This document shows, one piece after another, positions 29,518 to 38,333 of a stretch of DNA of 64,000 nt. Source of the DNA: Streptococcus pseudopneumoniae (GTDB lineage Bacteria > Bacillota > Bacilli > Lactobacillales > Streptococcaceae); contig NZ_JVKV01000099.1 of NCBI RefSeq assembly GCF_001072375.1, positions 1 through 64,000 of the forward strand. Direction: 5' to 3'. Under the pieces are notes generated by a model. It was not told the origin of the DNA, ran no database searches, and worked only from the letters and a program-made list of their open reading frames with translations. A program made the translations under genes and the position numbers. How positions within the stretch are numbered: the first letter of the stretch is position 1; every line of letters starts with the position of its first letter.

Positions 29518-30060
29518 ATGATTAAATATAGTATCCGTGGTGAAAACCTAGAAGTAACAGAAGCAATTCGTGATTATGTAGTTTCTAAACTCGAAAAGAT
29601 CGAAAAATACTTCCAAGCAGACCAAGAATTGGATGCACGTGTTAACTTGAAAGTTTACCGTGAAAAGACTGCTAAAGTAGAAGTAACTATTCCGCTTGGA
29701 TCTATTACTCTTCGTGCAGAAGATATTTCTCAAGATATGTACGGCTCTATTGATTTGGTGACAGATAAGATTGAGCGTCAGATTCGTAAAAACAAAACTA
29801 AAATTGAACGTAAGAACAGAAATAAAGTATCTACAAGTCAACTCTTTACAGATGTTTTAGTTGAGGACTTAGATGTAGCACAACCAAAAGTTGTTCGTTC
29901 AAAACAAATTGATTTGAAACCAATGGATTTGGAAGAAGCTATCTTACAGATGGATTTATTGGGACATGATTTCTTTATCTATGTAGATGTTGAAGATGAA
30001 ACAACAAATGTTATTTATCGTCGTGAAGATGGAGATATTGGTCTTCTAGAAGTTAAATAA
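29518..30060 (+). CDS. hpf: long ribosome hibernation promoting factor
   Basis: This 180-aa protein has an N-terminal S30AE domain (about residues 1-100) and a C-terminal dimerisation domain (about 125-180, QIDLKPMDLEEAILQMDLLG). The long form joins 70S ribosomes into inactive 100S dimers in resting cells. It lies directly after comFC but has its own promoter. RBS AGAAAGAAGG. Confidence 0.95.
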   Translation: MIKYSIRGENLEVTEAIRDYVVSKLEKIEKYFQADQELDARVNLKVYREKTAKVEVTIPLGSITLRAEDISQDMYGSIDLVTDKIERQIRKNKTKIERKNRNKVSTSQLFTDVLVEDLDVAQPKVVRSKQIDLKPMDLEEAILQMDLLGHDFFIYVDVEDETTNVIYRREDGDIGLLEVK

Positions 30061-30079
30061 TCAAAAAAATTAGTCTTTG

Positions 30080-30113
30080 AAAGTGGTTTACACTAGTGTA
30101 AACCACTTTTTAG
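30080..30113 (+). terminator. terminator, hpf (perfect palindrome)
   Basis: A perfect 30-bp palindrome, with arm AAAGTGGTTTACACT, followed by more T's. The hairpin would close with a small central loop. Confidence 0.85.
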
Positions 30114-30180
30114 TTTGGATGTTTTACTATTATTTGAAAATAGTGTTTCCTCTTTAAAAGTCGCATTTTGGCTACATTTA

Positions 30181-30189
30181 TGGTATAAT
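30181..30189 (+). promoter_or_regulatory. extended -10 promoter of gdpP
   Basis: TGGTATAAT (30181-30189). It rules out the upstream ATG at 30191 as a normal start. Confidence 0.7.
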
Positions 30190-30208
30190 AATGCGCAAGA
30201 GGTTTGTA

Positions 30209-32182
30209 ATGAAAAAAAATGAAATAAATCCCTTTTTTATGTATCTGATTGCTATAGTAACCTTTACGATTATGACCATTTTGATTGTGTTAGTAAAGGA
30301 TAATCTGATCACTATAGCAAGTCTATTTTTATTTATCGTATTCTATGTTCTGCTATTTAATTTCCAGAAAAAATATTACAAAAAAACGGATATCGAGCAA
30401 ATCCAGTATGTCAATCATCAGGCTACGGACAGTTTGAGTGCCCTCCTAGAGCAAATGCCTGTCGGAGTTGTTAAATTAAACATGAACAGCAGTGAGATTG
30501 AATGGTTCAATCCCTATGCGGAATTAATTTTAACAACTGAGGATGGAGAAATTGATTTTCCTCAATTTCAAAAGATTTTAAAGAGTTCGATTTCTACTCC
30601 AGGGGCTTATGCCATTATTGGGGAGAAACGTTATGCAGTGCATTTAGATAGAAATTCAGGTGTCTTATACTTTTTTGATGTTTCTGGTGAGTATGAGGCG
30701 ACTGCTGAGCTTGTGACAAGTAGACCGGTAATCGGGATTATCTCAGTTGATAACTATGATGATTTGGAAAATGAAACGTCTGAATCAGACATTAGTCATA
30801 TTAATAGCTTTGTTGCAAATTTTGTTTCAGAATTTGCTGGGAAACATGCCATGTTTTCTCGTAGAGTGAGTATGGATCGGTTTTATCTATTTACTGACTA
30901 CACTGTACTTGATCACTTGATGCAGGATAAGTTTTCTGTAATTGATACCTTTCGTGAGGAAGCTAAGCAACGGAATTTACCACTAACGATGAGTATAGGA
31001 GTTTCCTATGGTGATGGGAATCATGACCAGATTGGGAAGGTTGCTCTCCTCAATCTCAACTTAGCCGAAGTTCGTGGTGGTGACCAAGTAGTTGTAAAAG
31101 AGAATGATGAAACCAAAAATCCAATCTACTTTGGAGGCGGTTCAGCAGCATCTGTTAAACGAACTCGGACACGAACTCGTGCCATGATGACAGCTATCTC
31201 AGACAAACTTAAAAGTGTTGATCGAGTTTTTGTTGTTGGTCATAAGAATCTGGATATGGATGCTCTTGGCTCAGCGGTTGGGATGCAGTTGTTTTCGAGT
31301 AATGTTCTAGAAGATAGTTATGTGGTTTATGATCCTACACAGATGTCTCCAGACATTGCTCGAGCTATCAACTATTTGGAAGAGGAGGGTGTTTCAAAAC
31401 TTCTTCCTTTAGGACAGGCTATGACAATGGTTACCAAACGTTCTTTGCTTGTGATGGTTGACCATTCCAAGACAGCTTTAACCCTATCCAAAGAGTTTTA
31501 TGACTTGTTTACCCAGACGATTGTTATTGACCATCACCGTCGGGACCAAGATTTTCCAGATAATGCGGTCATTACCTATATTGAGAGCGGTGCTAGCAGT
31601 GCCAGCGAGCTGGTTACGGAGTTGATTCAATTTCAAAACTCTAATAAGAAACGTTTGAGTCGCATTCAGGCTAGTGTTCTTATGGGGGGAATGATGTTGG
31701 ATACTAAAAATTTCACCTCTCGGGTAACTAGTCGAACTTTTGATGTTGCAAGTTATCTCAGAACGAGAGGGAGTGATAGCATTGTCATTCAGGAAATTTC
31801 GGCCACTGATTTTGAAGAATATCGATTGGTAAATGAACTCATTTTGCAGGGGCAAATGGTACAGCCATCAATCCTGGTTGCTCAAGCTTTGGAGGATAAA
31901 GAGTACGATACGGTTGTTATTAGTAAGGCTGCTGATGCTATGCTTGCCATGTCTGGTATAGAGGCCAGCTTTGTAGTTGCTAAGAATAGTCAAGGAGCAA
32001 TCTCCATTTCTGCGCGAAGCAGAAGTAAGATCAATGTCCAGCGAATTATGGAAGAGTTAGGTGGCGGTGGTCACTTTAACTTAGCTGCGGCACGTTTGAC
32101 AGATATGAGCCTGCAAGAAGCAGGAGATAAACTGAAAACAGTTATTTTTAATGAAACAAAAGAAAAGGAGTCAGAAGAATGA
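30209..32182 (+). CDS. gdpP: cyclic-di-AMP phosphodiesterase GdpP (Pde1)
   Basis: This 657-aa membrane enzyme has two N-terminal helices (about residues 10-50), a PAS-like domain, a degenerate GGDEF domain (about 170-300) and a DHH-DHHA1 catalytic part with [26 protein letters not shown] and [11 protein letters not shown]. It breaks c-di-AMP to pApA and so affects wall stress and potassium balance. Start 30209 has AGAGG 7 nt upstream. It overlaps rplI by 4 bp. Confidence 0.96.
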   Translation: MKKNEINPFFMYLIAIVTFTIMTILIVLVKDNLITIASLFLFIVFYVLLFNFQKKYYKKTDIEQIQYVNHQATDSLSALLEQMPVGVVKLNMNSSEIEWFNPYAELILTTEDGEIDFPQFQKILKSSISTPGAYAIIGEKRYAVHLDRNSGVLYFFDVSGEYEATAELVTSRPVIGIISVDNYDDLENETSESDISHINSFVANFVSEFAGKHAMFSRRVSMDRFYLFTDYTVLDHLMQDKFSVIDTFREEAKQRNLPLTMSIGVSYGDGNHDQIGKVALLNLNLAEVRGGDQVVVKENDETKNPIYFGGGSAASVKRTRTRTRAMMTAISDKLKSVDRVFVVGHKNLDMDALGSAVGMQLFSSNVLEDSYVVYDPTQMSPDIARAINYLEEEGVSKLLPLGQAMTMVTKRSLLVMVDHSKTALTLSKEFYDLFTQTIVIDHHRRDQDFPDNAVITYIESGASSASELVTELIQFQNSNKKRLSRIQASVLMGGMMLDTKNFTSRVTSRTFDVASYLRTRGSDSIVIQEISATDFEEYRLVNELILQGQMVQPSILVAQALEDKEYDTVVISKAADAMLAMSGIEASFVVAKNSQGAISISARSRSKINVQRIMEELGGGGHFNLAAARLTDMSLQEAGDKLKTVIFNETKEKESEE

Positions 32183-32631
32183 AAGTAATCTTTTTAGCAG
32201 ATGTTAAAGGTAAAGGGAAAAAAGGTGAAATTAAGGAAGTGCCAACTGGATATGCACAAAACTTTTTAATTAAGAAAAACCTTGCTAAGGAAGCTACAGC
32301 TCAAGCCATTGGTGAGTTGCGTGGTAAGCAAAAATCAGAAGAAAAAGCACATGCAGAGATGCTTGCAGAAGCGAAGGAAATTAAAGCAAAACTGGAAGCA
32401 GAAGAAACAATCGTTGAGTTTGTCGAAAAAGTTGGTCCAGACGGACGAACTTTTGGGTCAATTACTAACAAGAAGATTGCAGAAGAATTGCAAAAACAAT
32501 TTGGTATTAAAATTGATAAACGCCACATTCAAGTTCAATCACCAATCCGAGCAGTTGGTTTGATTGATGTTCCGGTTAAGATTTATCAAGATGTAACAAG
32601 TGTAATCAATCTTCGTGTCAAGGAAGCTTAA
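32179..32631 (+). CDS. rplI: 50S ribosomal protein L9
   Basis: This 150-aa protein has the N-terminal RNA-binding domain ([20 protein letters not shown]), the long connecting helix and a C-terminal domain. It is translationally coupled to gdpP and lies 42 nt before dnaB. Confidence 0.97.
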   Translation: MKVIFLADVKGKGKKGEIKEVPTGYAQNFLIKKNLAKEATAQAIGELRGKQKSEEKAHAEMLAEAKEIKAKLEAEETIVEFVEKVGPDGRTFGSITNKKIAEELQKQFGIKIDKRHIQVQSPIRAVGLIDVPVKIYQDVTSVINLRVKEA

Positions 32632-32673
32632 TTTACGATTGGTTGACAATATTGTAAAAGGAAGGAAAGTCTG

Positions 32674-34032
32674 ATGGCAGAAGTTGAAGAACTGCGTGTT
32701 CAGCCTCAAGATATCCTGGCAGAACAATCTGTTTTAGGAGCCATTTTTATTGATGAGACTAAACTCGTTTTTGTCCGAGAATATATCGATTCACAGGACT
32801 TCTTTAAGTATGCTCACCGTTTGATTTTTCAAGCTATGGTTGATTTGTCTGATCGTGGAGATGCTATTGACGCAACCACAGTTCGGACGATACTAGATAG
32901 CCAGGGTGATTTACAAACTATCGGAGGCTTGTCTTATCTGGTTGAGATTGTCAATTCGGTGCCAACCTCTGCCAATGCGGAATACTATGCTAAAATTGTA
33001 GCAGAAAAGGCTATGCTTAGACGTCTAATTGCTAAGTTGACAGAGTCTGTAAACCTAGCCTATGAAGCTTCTCAACCTGCTGACGAAATTATTGCTCGTG
33101 CAGAAAAAGGCTTGATTGACGTTAGTGAGAATGCCAATCGAAATGGCTTTAAAAATATTCGCGATGTATTGAATATCAACTTTGGGAATTTAGAAGCTCG
33201 TTCGCAACAGACTTCAGATATCACGGGTATTGCGACAGGTTATCGAGATTTAGATCACATGACGACAGGTCTGCATGAGGAAGAATTGATTATTTTGGCA
33301 GCTCGTCCTGCGGTTGGTAAGACAGCCTTTGCTTTGAATATTGCGCAAAATATCGGAACCAAACTAGACAAGACAGTTGCTATTTTCTCTCTGGAAATGG
33401 GTGCTGAAAGTTTGGTCGATCGTATGCTGGCTGCGGAAGGGTTGGTAGAGTCGCATTCTATCCGTACAGGTCAATTGACTGAGGAAGAATGGCGCAAGTA
33501 TACGATTGCTCAGGGTAATCTGGCTAATGCAAGTATCTACATTGATGATACACCAGGGATTCGGATCACAGAAATTCGCTCTCGTTCCCGTAAACTAGCT
33601 CAAGAAACAGGTAATCTAGGCTTGATTTTGATTGACTATCTTCAGCTGATCACAGGGACTGGTCGAGAAAATCGTCAACAAGAAGTATCTGAGATTTCCC
33701 GTCAGTTGAAAATCCTAGCAAAAGAACTCAAAGTTCCAGTTATAGCTCTCAGTCAGCTTTCTCGTGGTGTAGAGCAACGTCAAGATAAGAGACCAGTTTT
33801 GTCTGATATTCGTGAATCTGGATCTATTGAGCAGGATGCTGATATTGTAGCCTTTCTTTATCGTGATGACTATTATGAGCGCGGTGGTGAAGAGGAGGAA
33901 GGAATTCCAAATAATAAAGTAGAAGTGATTATCGAGAAAAACCGTAGCGGTGCTCGCGGAACGGTAGAATTGATTTTCCAAAAAGAATATAATAAATTTT
34001 CAAGTATTTCGAAGATGGAGGAACCAAGATGA
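32674..34032 (+). CDS. dnaB: replicative DNA helicase
   Basis: This 452-aa hexameric helicase (DnaC in B. subtilis naming) has an N-terminal helical domain (about residues 1-110) and a RecA-like domain with Walker A ARPAVGKTAFA (about 209-219) and Walker B LILIDYLQLI (about 314-323). DnaB loops such as QQEVSEISRQLK are present. RBS AAGGAAGG. It overlaps the next gene by 4 bp. Confidence 0.97.
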   Translation: MAEVEELRVQPQDILAEQSVLGAIFIDETKLVFVREYIDSQDFFKYAHRLIFQAMVDLSDRGDAIDATTVRTILDSQGDLQTIGGLSYLVEIVNSVPTSANAEYYAKIVAEKAMLRRLIAKLTESVNLAYEASQPADEIIARAEKGLIDVSENANRNGFKNIRDVLNINFGNLEARSQQTSDITGIATGYRDLDHMTTGLHEEELIILAARPAVGKTAFALNIAQNIGTKLDKTVAIFSLEMGAESLVDRMLAAEGLVESHSIRTGQLTEEEWRKYTIAQGNLANASIYIDDTPGIRITEIRSRSRKLAQETGNLGLILIDYLQLITGTGRENRQQEVSEISRQLKILAKELKVPVIALSQLSRGVEQRQDKRPVLSDIRESGSIEQDADIVAFLYRDDYYERGGEEEEGIPNNKVEVIIEKNRSGARGTVELIFQKEYNKFSSISKMEEPR

Positions 34033-34295
34033 CAGACGCATTTACAGATGTGGCTAAAATGAAAAAAATCAAAGAAGAAATTAAGGCGCATGAGGGACAA
34101 GTGGTAGAAATGACCTTAGAAAATGGTCGTAAACGCCAAAAGAATCGTTTGGGAAAACTAATTGAGGTTTACCCATCGCTCTTCATAGTTGAGTTTGGAA
34201 ATGTTGAAGGAGACAAACAGGCTAATGTCTATGTTGAATCTTTCACCTATTCAGATATTTTGACAGAAAAGAACTTAATTCATTATTTGGATTAA
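34029..34295 (+). CDS. veg: Veg family protein
   Basis: This 88-aa basic beta-rich protein has the Veg core EEIKAHEGQVVEMTLENGRK. In B. subtilis Veg affects biofilm formation and is highly expressed. It is coupled to dnaB by ATGA and ends at a strong terminator. Confidence 0.85.
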   Translation: MTDAFTDVAKMKKIKEEIKAHEGQVVEMTLENGRKRQKNRLGKLIEVYPSLFIVEFGNVEGDKQANVYVESFTYSDILTEKNLIHYLD

Positions 34296-34306
34296 GGATA
34301 ATCATG

Positions 34307-34333
34307 AAAGTGAGAAGATTTCTCACTTTTTTT
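34307..34333 (+). terminator. terminator, dnaB-veg operon
   Basis: The 10-bp stem AAAGTGAGAA / TTCTCACTTT has a 3-nt loop and a run of seven or more T's. Confidence 0.9.
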
Positions 34334-34340
34334 ATTTTCT

Positions 34341-34348
34341 TTCGAATG
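34341..34348 (+). promoter_or_regulatory. candidate degenerate cin-box of cbpD
   Basis: TTCGAATG matches TACGAATA at 6 of 8 positions and is the only such site before cbpD. cbpD is a late-competence gene in pneumococcus, so a SigX site is expected here. Confidence 0.45.
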
Positions 34349-34396
34349 ATATAGATGAGGTCAACCTCAAAAATCTAATTATTTGAAGGAGAATGA

Positions 34397-35530
34397 ATGA
34401 CATTTACTAAAGCAGGACATAAAAAGGGAACTTTTCTCAGAAAGACAGCTGTAGGATCAGCTTCACTATTACTAGCAGGAGCTTTTTTGTTTGGTGGAGG
34501 AACTGTTCATGCCAACCAGACAAACAATGGATCACAGGCACGTGGAGATGATTATCCCTATTATTATAAAAATGGAAGTCAAAAAATTGATAAGTGGCGT
34601 ATGTACTCGGGACAATGCACCTCTTTTGCTGCTTTTCGTTTAAGTAGTGTCAATGGTTTTGAACTACCAGCTGCTTATGGGAACGCTAATCAATGGGGTT
34701 ATCGAGCCCAAAAAGAAGGCTATCGGGTGGACCAGCAACCAGCAATTGGTGCGATTGCTTGGAGTACAAGAGGGCAGTACGGTCACGTAGCCTGGGTATC
34801 TAATGTGATTGGAGACATGATTGAAATCGAGGAGTACAATTATGATTATACAGAAACATATCATAGTAGAATTGTAAAGGCGAGTTCTATGACTGGTTTC
34901 ATTCACTTTAAAGATGTAGGGAATGCTAGTGTAGGGCATCATCAGTCTCTACTAGCTTTCAGTGGAACTCATCACTTCACAGAAAAATCTGCTATTATGG
35001 ATCAGCCATCATTGACATCTACTGTTATCGATTACTACGAAGCTGGAATGAGTGTTCATTATGATCAAACCTTTGAAAAAGAAGGCTATAAATGGATTAG
35101 TTATATTTCACGAAGTGGAAACAGACGTTATATCCCCTTAACTAAAACAGGTAGCTCTAAAAATGGTTGGGCAAAAGAGGGAACAAGTTGGTACTACTAT
35201 GAAAATGGTCAGATAGCCGTCGGTTGGAAGAAGATTAATGGGAACTGGTATCATTTGCAAGCTGATGGTAGAATGACGACAGGTTGGTTAAAAGATGGTT
35301 CGAATTGGTATTACTTGAAGTCATCTGGTGAAATGCAGACAGGTTGGTTGAAGGATAAAGGTATTTGGTATTATCTGGAAAGTTCTGGAGCTATGAAAAC
35401 CAGCCAGTGGTTCCAGGTTTCAGGAAAACATTACTATGTAAATGCATCTGGAGAATTGGCAGTAAATACTACTATCGATGGATTTCAAGTTGATGGCGAT
35501 GGAGTTCGAGTAGAAAAACCAGTCTCATAA
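34397..35530 (+). CDS. cbpD: choline-binding murein hydrolase CbpD (fratricin)
   Basis: This 377-aa secreted protein has a signal peptide ending at about VHA (residue 39). The CHAP amidase/endopeptidase domain has cysteine in SGQCTSFAAF and histidine in YGHVAWVS. One SH3b domain (about residues 192-250) follows, then four to five choline-binding repeats (GWxxxxxxWYYL type). In competent pneumococci CbpD lyses non-competent sister cells to release DNA. Pneumococcal CbpD, as I recall it, has two SH3b domains; only one is present here. Confidence 0.92.
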   Translation: MTFTKAGHKKGTFLRKTAVGSASLLLAGAFLFGGGTVHANQTNNGSQARGDDYPYYYKNGSQKIDKWRMYSGQCTSFAAFRLSSVNGFELPAAYGNANQWGYRAQKEGYRVDQQPAIGAIAWSTRGQYGHVAWVSNVIGDMIEIEEYNYDYTETYHSRIVKASSMTGFIHFKDVGNASVGHHQSLLAFSGTHHFTEKSAIMDQPSLTSTVIDYYEAGMSVHYDQTFEKEGYKWISYISRSGNRRYIPLTKTGSSKNGWAKEGTSWYYYENGQIAVGWKKINGNWYHLQADGRMTTGWLKDGSNWYYLKSSGEMQTGWLKDKGIWYYLESSGAMKTSQWFQVSGKHYYVNASGELAVNTTIDGFQVDGDGVRVEKPVS

Positions 35531-35582
35531 GTGTTATTCAGCATTTGGGCTCTTCCTAATGGTATTTTTCCCTGCTTTCCTT

Positions 35583-35588
35583 TATAAT
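35583..35588 (+). promoter_or_regulatory. -10 element of polA
   Basis: TATAAT ends 6 nt before the polA ATG. No strong -35 is seen. The position implies transcription starting at or next to the start codon. Confidence 0.5.
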
Positions 35589-35594
35589 GGGTGT

Positions 35595-38228
35595 ATGGAC
35601 AAGAAAAAATTACTACTAATTGACGGTTCTTCAGTTGCTTTCCGAGCATTTTTTGCACTTTACCAGCAACTAGATCGTTTTAAAAATGACAATGGACTAC
35701 ATACCAATGCAATCTACGGATTTCATCTGATGTTAAATCACCTACTGGAGCGTGTTCAACCGAGTCATATCTTGGTTGCTTTTGATGCGGGGAAGACGAC
35801 TTTCCGTACAGAGATGTATGCAGACTATAAGGGTGGTCGTGCCAAGACTCCAGATGAGTTTCGTGAGCAATTTCCTTTTATTCGTGAGTTGCTAGACCAT
35901 CTTGGGATTCGCCACTATGAGTTGGCACAGTATGAGGCGGATGATATCATTGGTACCTTGGGTCGTTTGGCTGAAAAAGATTCATTTGATGTAACTATCG
36001 TCAGTGGAGACAAGGACTTGATCCAGTTGACAGATGAACATACAGTGGTTGAGATTTCTAAGAAAGGTGTAGCTGAGTTTGAGGCCTTTACTCCAGAATA
36101 TCTTATGGAAAAGATGGGAATCACACCAGCTCAGTTTATTGATCTTAAGGCCCTTATGGGGGATAAGTCTGATAATATCCCTGGGGTGACCAAGATTGGT
36201 GAAAAGACTGGGATCAAGCTCTTGCTAGAACACGGATCGCTGGAAGGTATTTATGAAAATATCGATGGCATGAAGGCTTCCAGGATGAAGGAAAATCTTG
36301 TCAATGACAAGGAACAAGCCTTTCTGTCTAAAACACTGGCAACTATCGATACTAAGGCACCGATTGAGATTGGCCTAGATGATTTGGTTTATAGCGGTCC
36401 AGATGTGGAAAGCTTAGGAAAATTCTACGATGAGATGGGCTTTAAGCAGCTCAAGCAAGCCTTGAATGCTTCTCAGGTTAATCAAGCTGAGACTTTGAAT
36501 TTCACCGTGGTGGACAAAGTGAGTGAAGACATGCTGAGTGCCGACTCTATCTTTCACTTTGAACTTTTTGGTGAAAACTACCATACAGATGATTTGGTTG
36601 GTTTTGCTTGGTCTTGTGGAGACAAGCTCTACGCTACAGATAAGCTGGAACTTCTGCAGGATCCGATTCTTAAGGATTTTCTAGAAAAAACACCTCTGAA
36701 AGTATATGACTTTAAGAAAGCTAAAGTTCTCTTAAATCGTTTTGGTTTGGACTTGCAGGCTCCTGCTTTTGACAGTCGCTTGGCCAAATACCTTCTCTCT
36801 ACTGTCGAGAATAATGAAATTTCAACCATCGCTAGTCTCTATGGCCAAACTTACCTAGTCGATGATGAAACCTTCTATGGTAAGGGGGTCAAGAAAGCTA
36901 TCCCTGAGAGAGAGACCTTCTTGGAGCACTTGGCTCGCAAGGTTGCTGTGCTGGTTGAGACAGGGCCTGTTTTACTTGAAAAATTAAGTGAAAACGGACA
37001 GTTAAACCTTCTCTATGATATGGAGCAGCCTCTGGCCTTTGTTCTTGCTAAGATGGAAATCGCTGGGATTAAGGTTAAAAAAGAAACTCTACTCGAGATG
37101 CAAGCTGAAAATGAGCTTGTCATTGAAAAGCTGACTCAAGAGATTTATGAATTGGCTGGTGAGGAGTTTAATATCAACTCACCTAAACAGTTGGGCGAAC
37201 TACTTTTTGAAAAGCTAGACCTCCCTATAGAGTACACCAAGAAAACCAAGACCGGTTACTCAACAGCAGTGGATGTGTTAGAGCGCCTAGCTCCTATTGC
37301 CCCAATCGTCAAGAAAATTTTAGATTATCGTCAAATTGCTAAGATTCAATCGACTTATGTGATTGGTTTGCAGGACTGGATTTTATCTGACGGCAAGATT
37401 CACACGCGCTATGTGCAAGATTTAACTCAGACAGGGCGTCTGTCTAGTGTGGATCCAAACTTGCAAAATATCCCTGTTCGTTTGGAACAAGGTCGCCTTA
37501 TCCGTAAGGCTTTTGTACCAGAATGGGAGGACAGTGTCCTCCTCAGCTCTGACTATTCACAGATTGAGTTGCGAGTTTTGGCGCATATCTCTAAAGATGA
37601 GCATTTAATCAAGGCTTTCCAAGAGGGAGCGGATATCCATACCTCGACAGCCATGCGTGTCTTTGGAATTGAACGTCCTGAGGATGTGACTCCAAACGAC
37701 CGTCGCAATGCCAAGGCTGTCAACTTTGGAGTGGTTTACGGAATTTCAGACTTTGGTTTATCCAATAACCTAGGTATCAGTCGTAAAGAGGCTAAAGCAT
37801 ACATCGATACCTACTTTGAACGTTTCCCAGGAATTAAAAATTACATGGATGAAGTGGTTCGTGAAGCGCGTGATAAGGGTTATGTGGAGACTCTCTTCAA
37901 ACGTCGTCGTGAGTTGCCAGATATTAATTCGCGTAACTTTAACATTCGTGGTTTTGCGGAACGTACAGCTATCAACTCACCAATCCAAGGATCGGCTGCA
38001 GATATTCTCAAAATTGCCATGATTCAGCTAGATAAGGCCTTGGTTGCAGGTGGTTATCAAACTAAGATGCTGTTACAAGTGCACGATGAAATTGTTCTTG
38101 AAGTGCCTAAGTCAGAATTGGTAGCTATTAAAAAACTTGTCAAACAAACCATGGAAGAAGCCATTCAACTCAGTGTACCCCTGATTGCTGATGAAAATGA
38201 AGGCGTGACTTGGTATGAGGCCAAATAA
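35595..38228 (+). CDS. polA: DNA polymerase I
   Basis: This 877-aa protein has a 5' nuclease domain (about residues 1-290: FDAGKTTFRTEMY, YEADDIIGT, GDKSDNIPG), a degenerate 3'-5' exonuclease domain (about 300-470) and a family A polymerase domain. The polymerase domain has motif A SSDYSQIELRVLAHIS, motif B RRNAKAVNFGVVYGIS and motif C LLQVHDEIVLEVP. The exonuclease acidic residues are missing, as known for pneumococcal Pol I. The frame extends 12 codons upstream, but a TATAAT lies there and MDKKKLLLIDGSS is the standard start. No clear ribosome site is visible. Confidence 0.96.
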   Translation: MDKKKLLLIDGSSVAFRAFFALYQQLDRFKNDNGLHTNAIYGFHLMLNHLLERVQPSHILVAFDAGKTTFRTEMYADYKGGRAKTPDEFREQFPFIRELLDHLGIRHYELAQYEADDIIGTLGRLAEKDSFDVTIVSGDKDLIQLTDEHTVVEISKKGVAEFEAFTPEYLMEKMGITPAQFIDLKALMGDKSDNIPGVTKIGEKTGIKLLLEHGSLEGIYENIDGMKASRMKENLVNDKEQAFLSKTLATIDTKAPIEIGLDDLVYSGPDVESLGKFYDEMGFKQLKQALNASQVNQAETLNFTVVDKVSEDMLSADSIFHFELFGENYHTDDLVGFAWSCGDKLYATDKLELLQDPILKDFLEKTPLKVYDFKKAKVLLNRFGLDLQAPAFDSRLAKYLLSTVENNEISTIASLYGQTYLVDDETFYGKGVKKAIPERETFLEHLARKVAVLVETGPVLLEKLSENGQLNLLYDMEQPLAFVLAKMEIAGIKVKKETLLEMQAENELVIEKLTQEIYELAGEEFNINSPKQLGELLFEKLDLPIEYTKKTKTGYSTAVDVLERLAPIAPIVKKILDYRQIAKIQSTYVIGLQDWILSDGKIHTRYVQDLTQTGRLSSVDPNLQNIPVRLEQGRLIRKAFVPEWEDSVLLSSDYSQIELRVLAHISKDEHLIKAFQEGADIHTSTAMRVFGIERPEDVTPNDRRNAKAVNFGVVYGISDFGLSNNLGISRKEAKAYIDTYFERFPGIKNYMDEVVREARDKGYVETLFKRRRELPDINSRNFNIRGFAERTAINSPIQGSAADILKIAMIQLDKALVAGGYQTKMLLQVHDEIVLEVPKSELVAIKKLVKQTMEEAIQLSVPLIADENEGVTWYEAK

Positions 38229-38251
38229 AAAATAGACTATTAGACAAAAAG

Positions 38252-38288
38252 AAATCCCCTTGAACGCTACTGTTCAAAGGGATTTTTC
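38252..38288. terminator. bidirectional terminator, polA / permease
   Basis: AAATCCC-cTTGAAC pairs with GTTCAA-aGGGATTT, with T's on both strands. It lies between convergent genes. Confidence 0.88.
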
Positions 38289-38333
38289 TTTCAGGAAAAG
38301 ACAAAAGTGAAACTATCTAGCTAATAGTAGAAT

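Noticed and set aside
30080-30109. Palindrome as a CopY or AdcR operator
   Set aside because: The TACA-to-TGTA spacing is 4 rather than 2 and the TTAAC motif is absent; T's following it fit a terminator.
30191-30208. Upstream ATG of gdpP as the start
   Set aside because: It lies 2 nt after the -10 TATAAT and cannot be in the transcript; ATG 30209 has a ribosome site.
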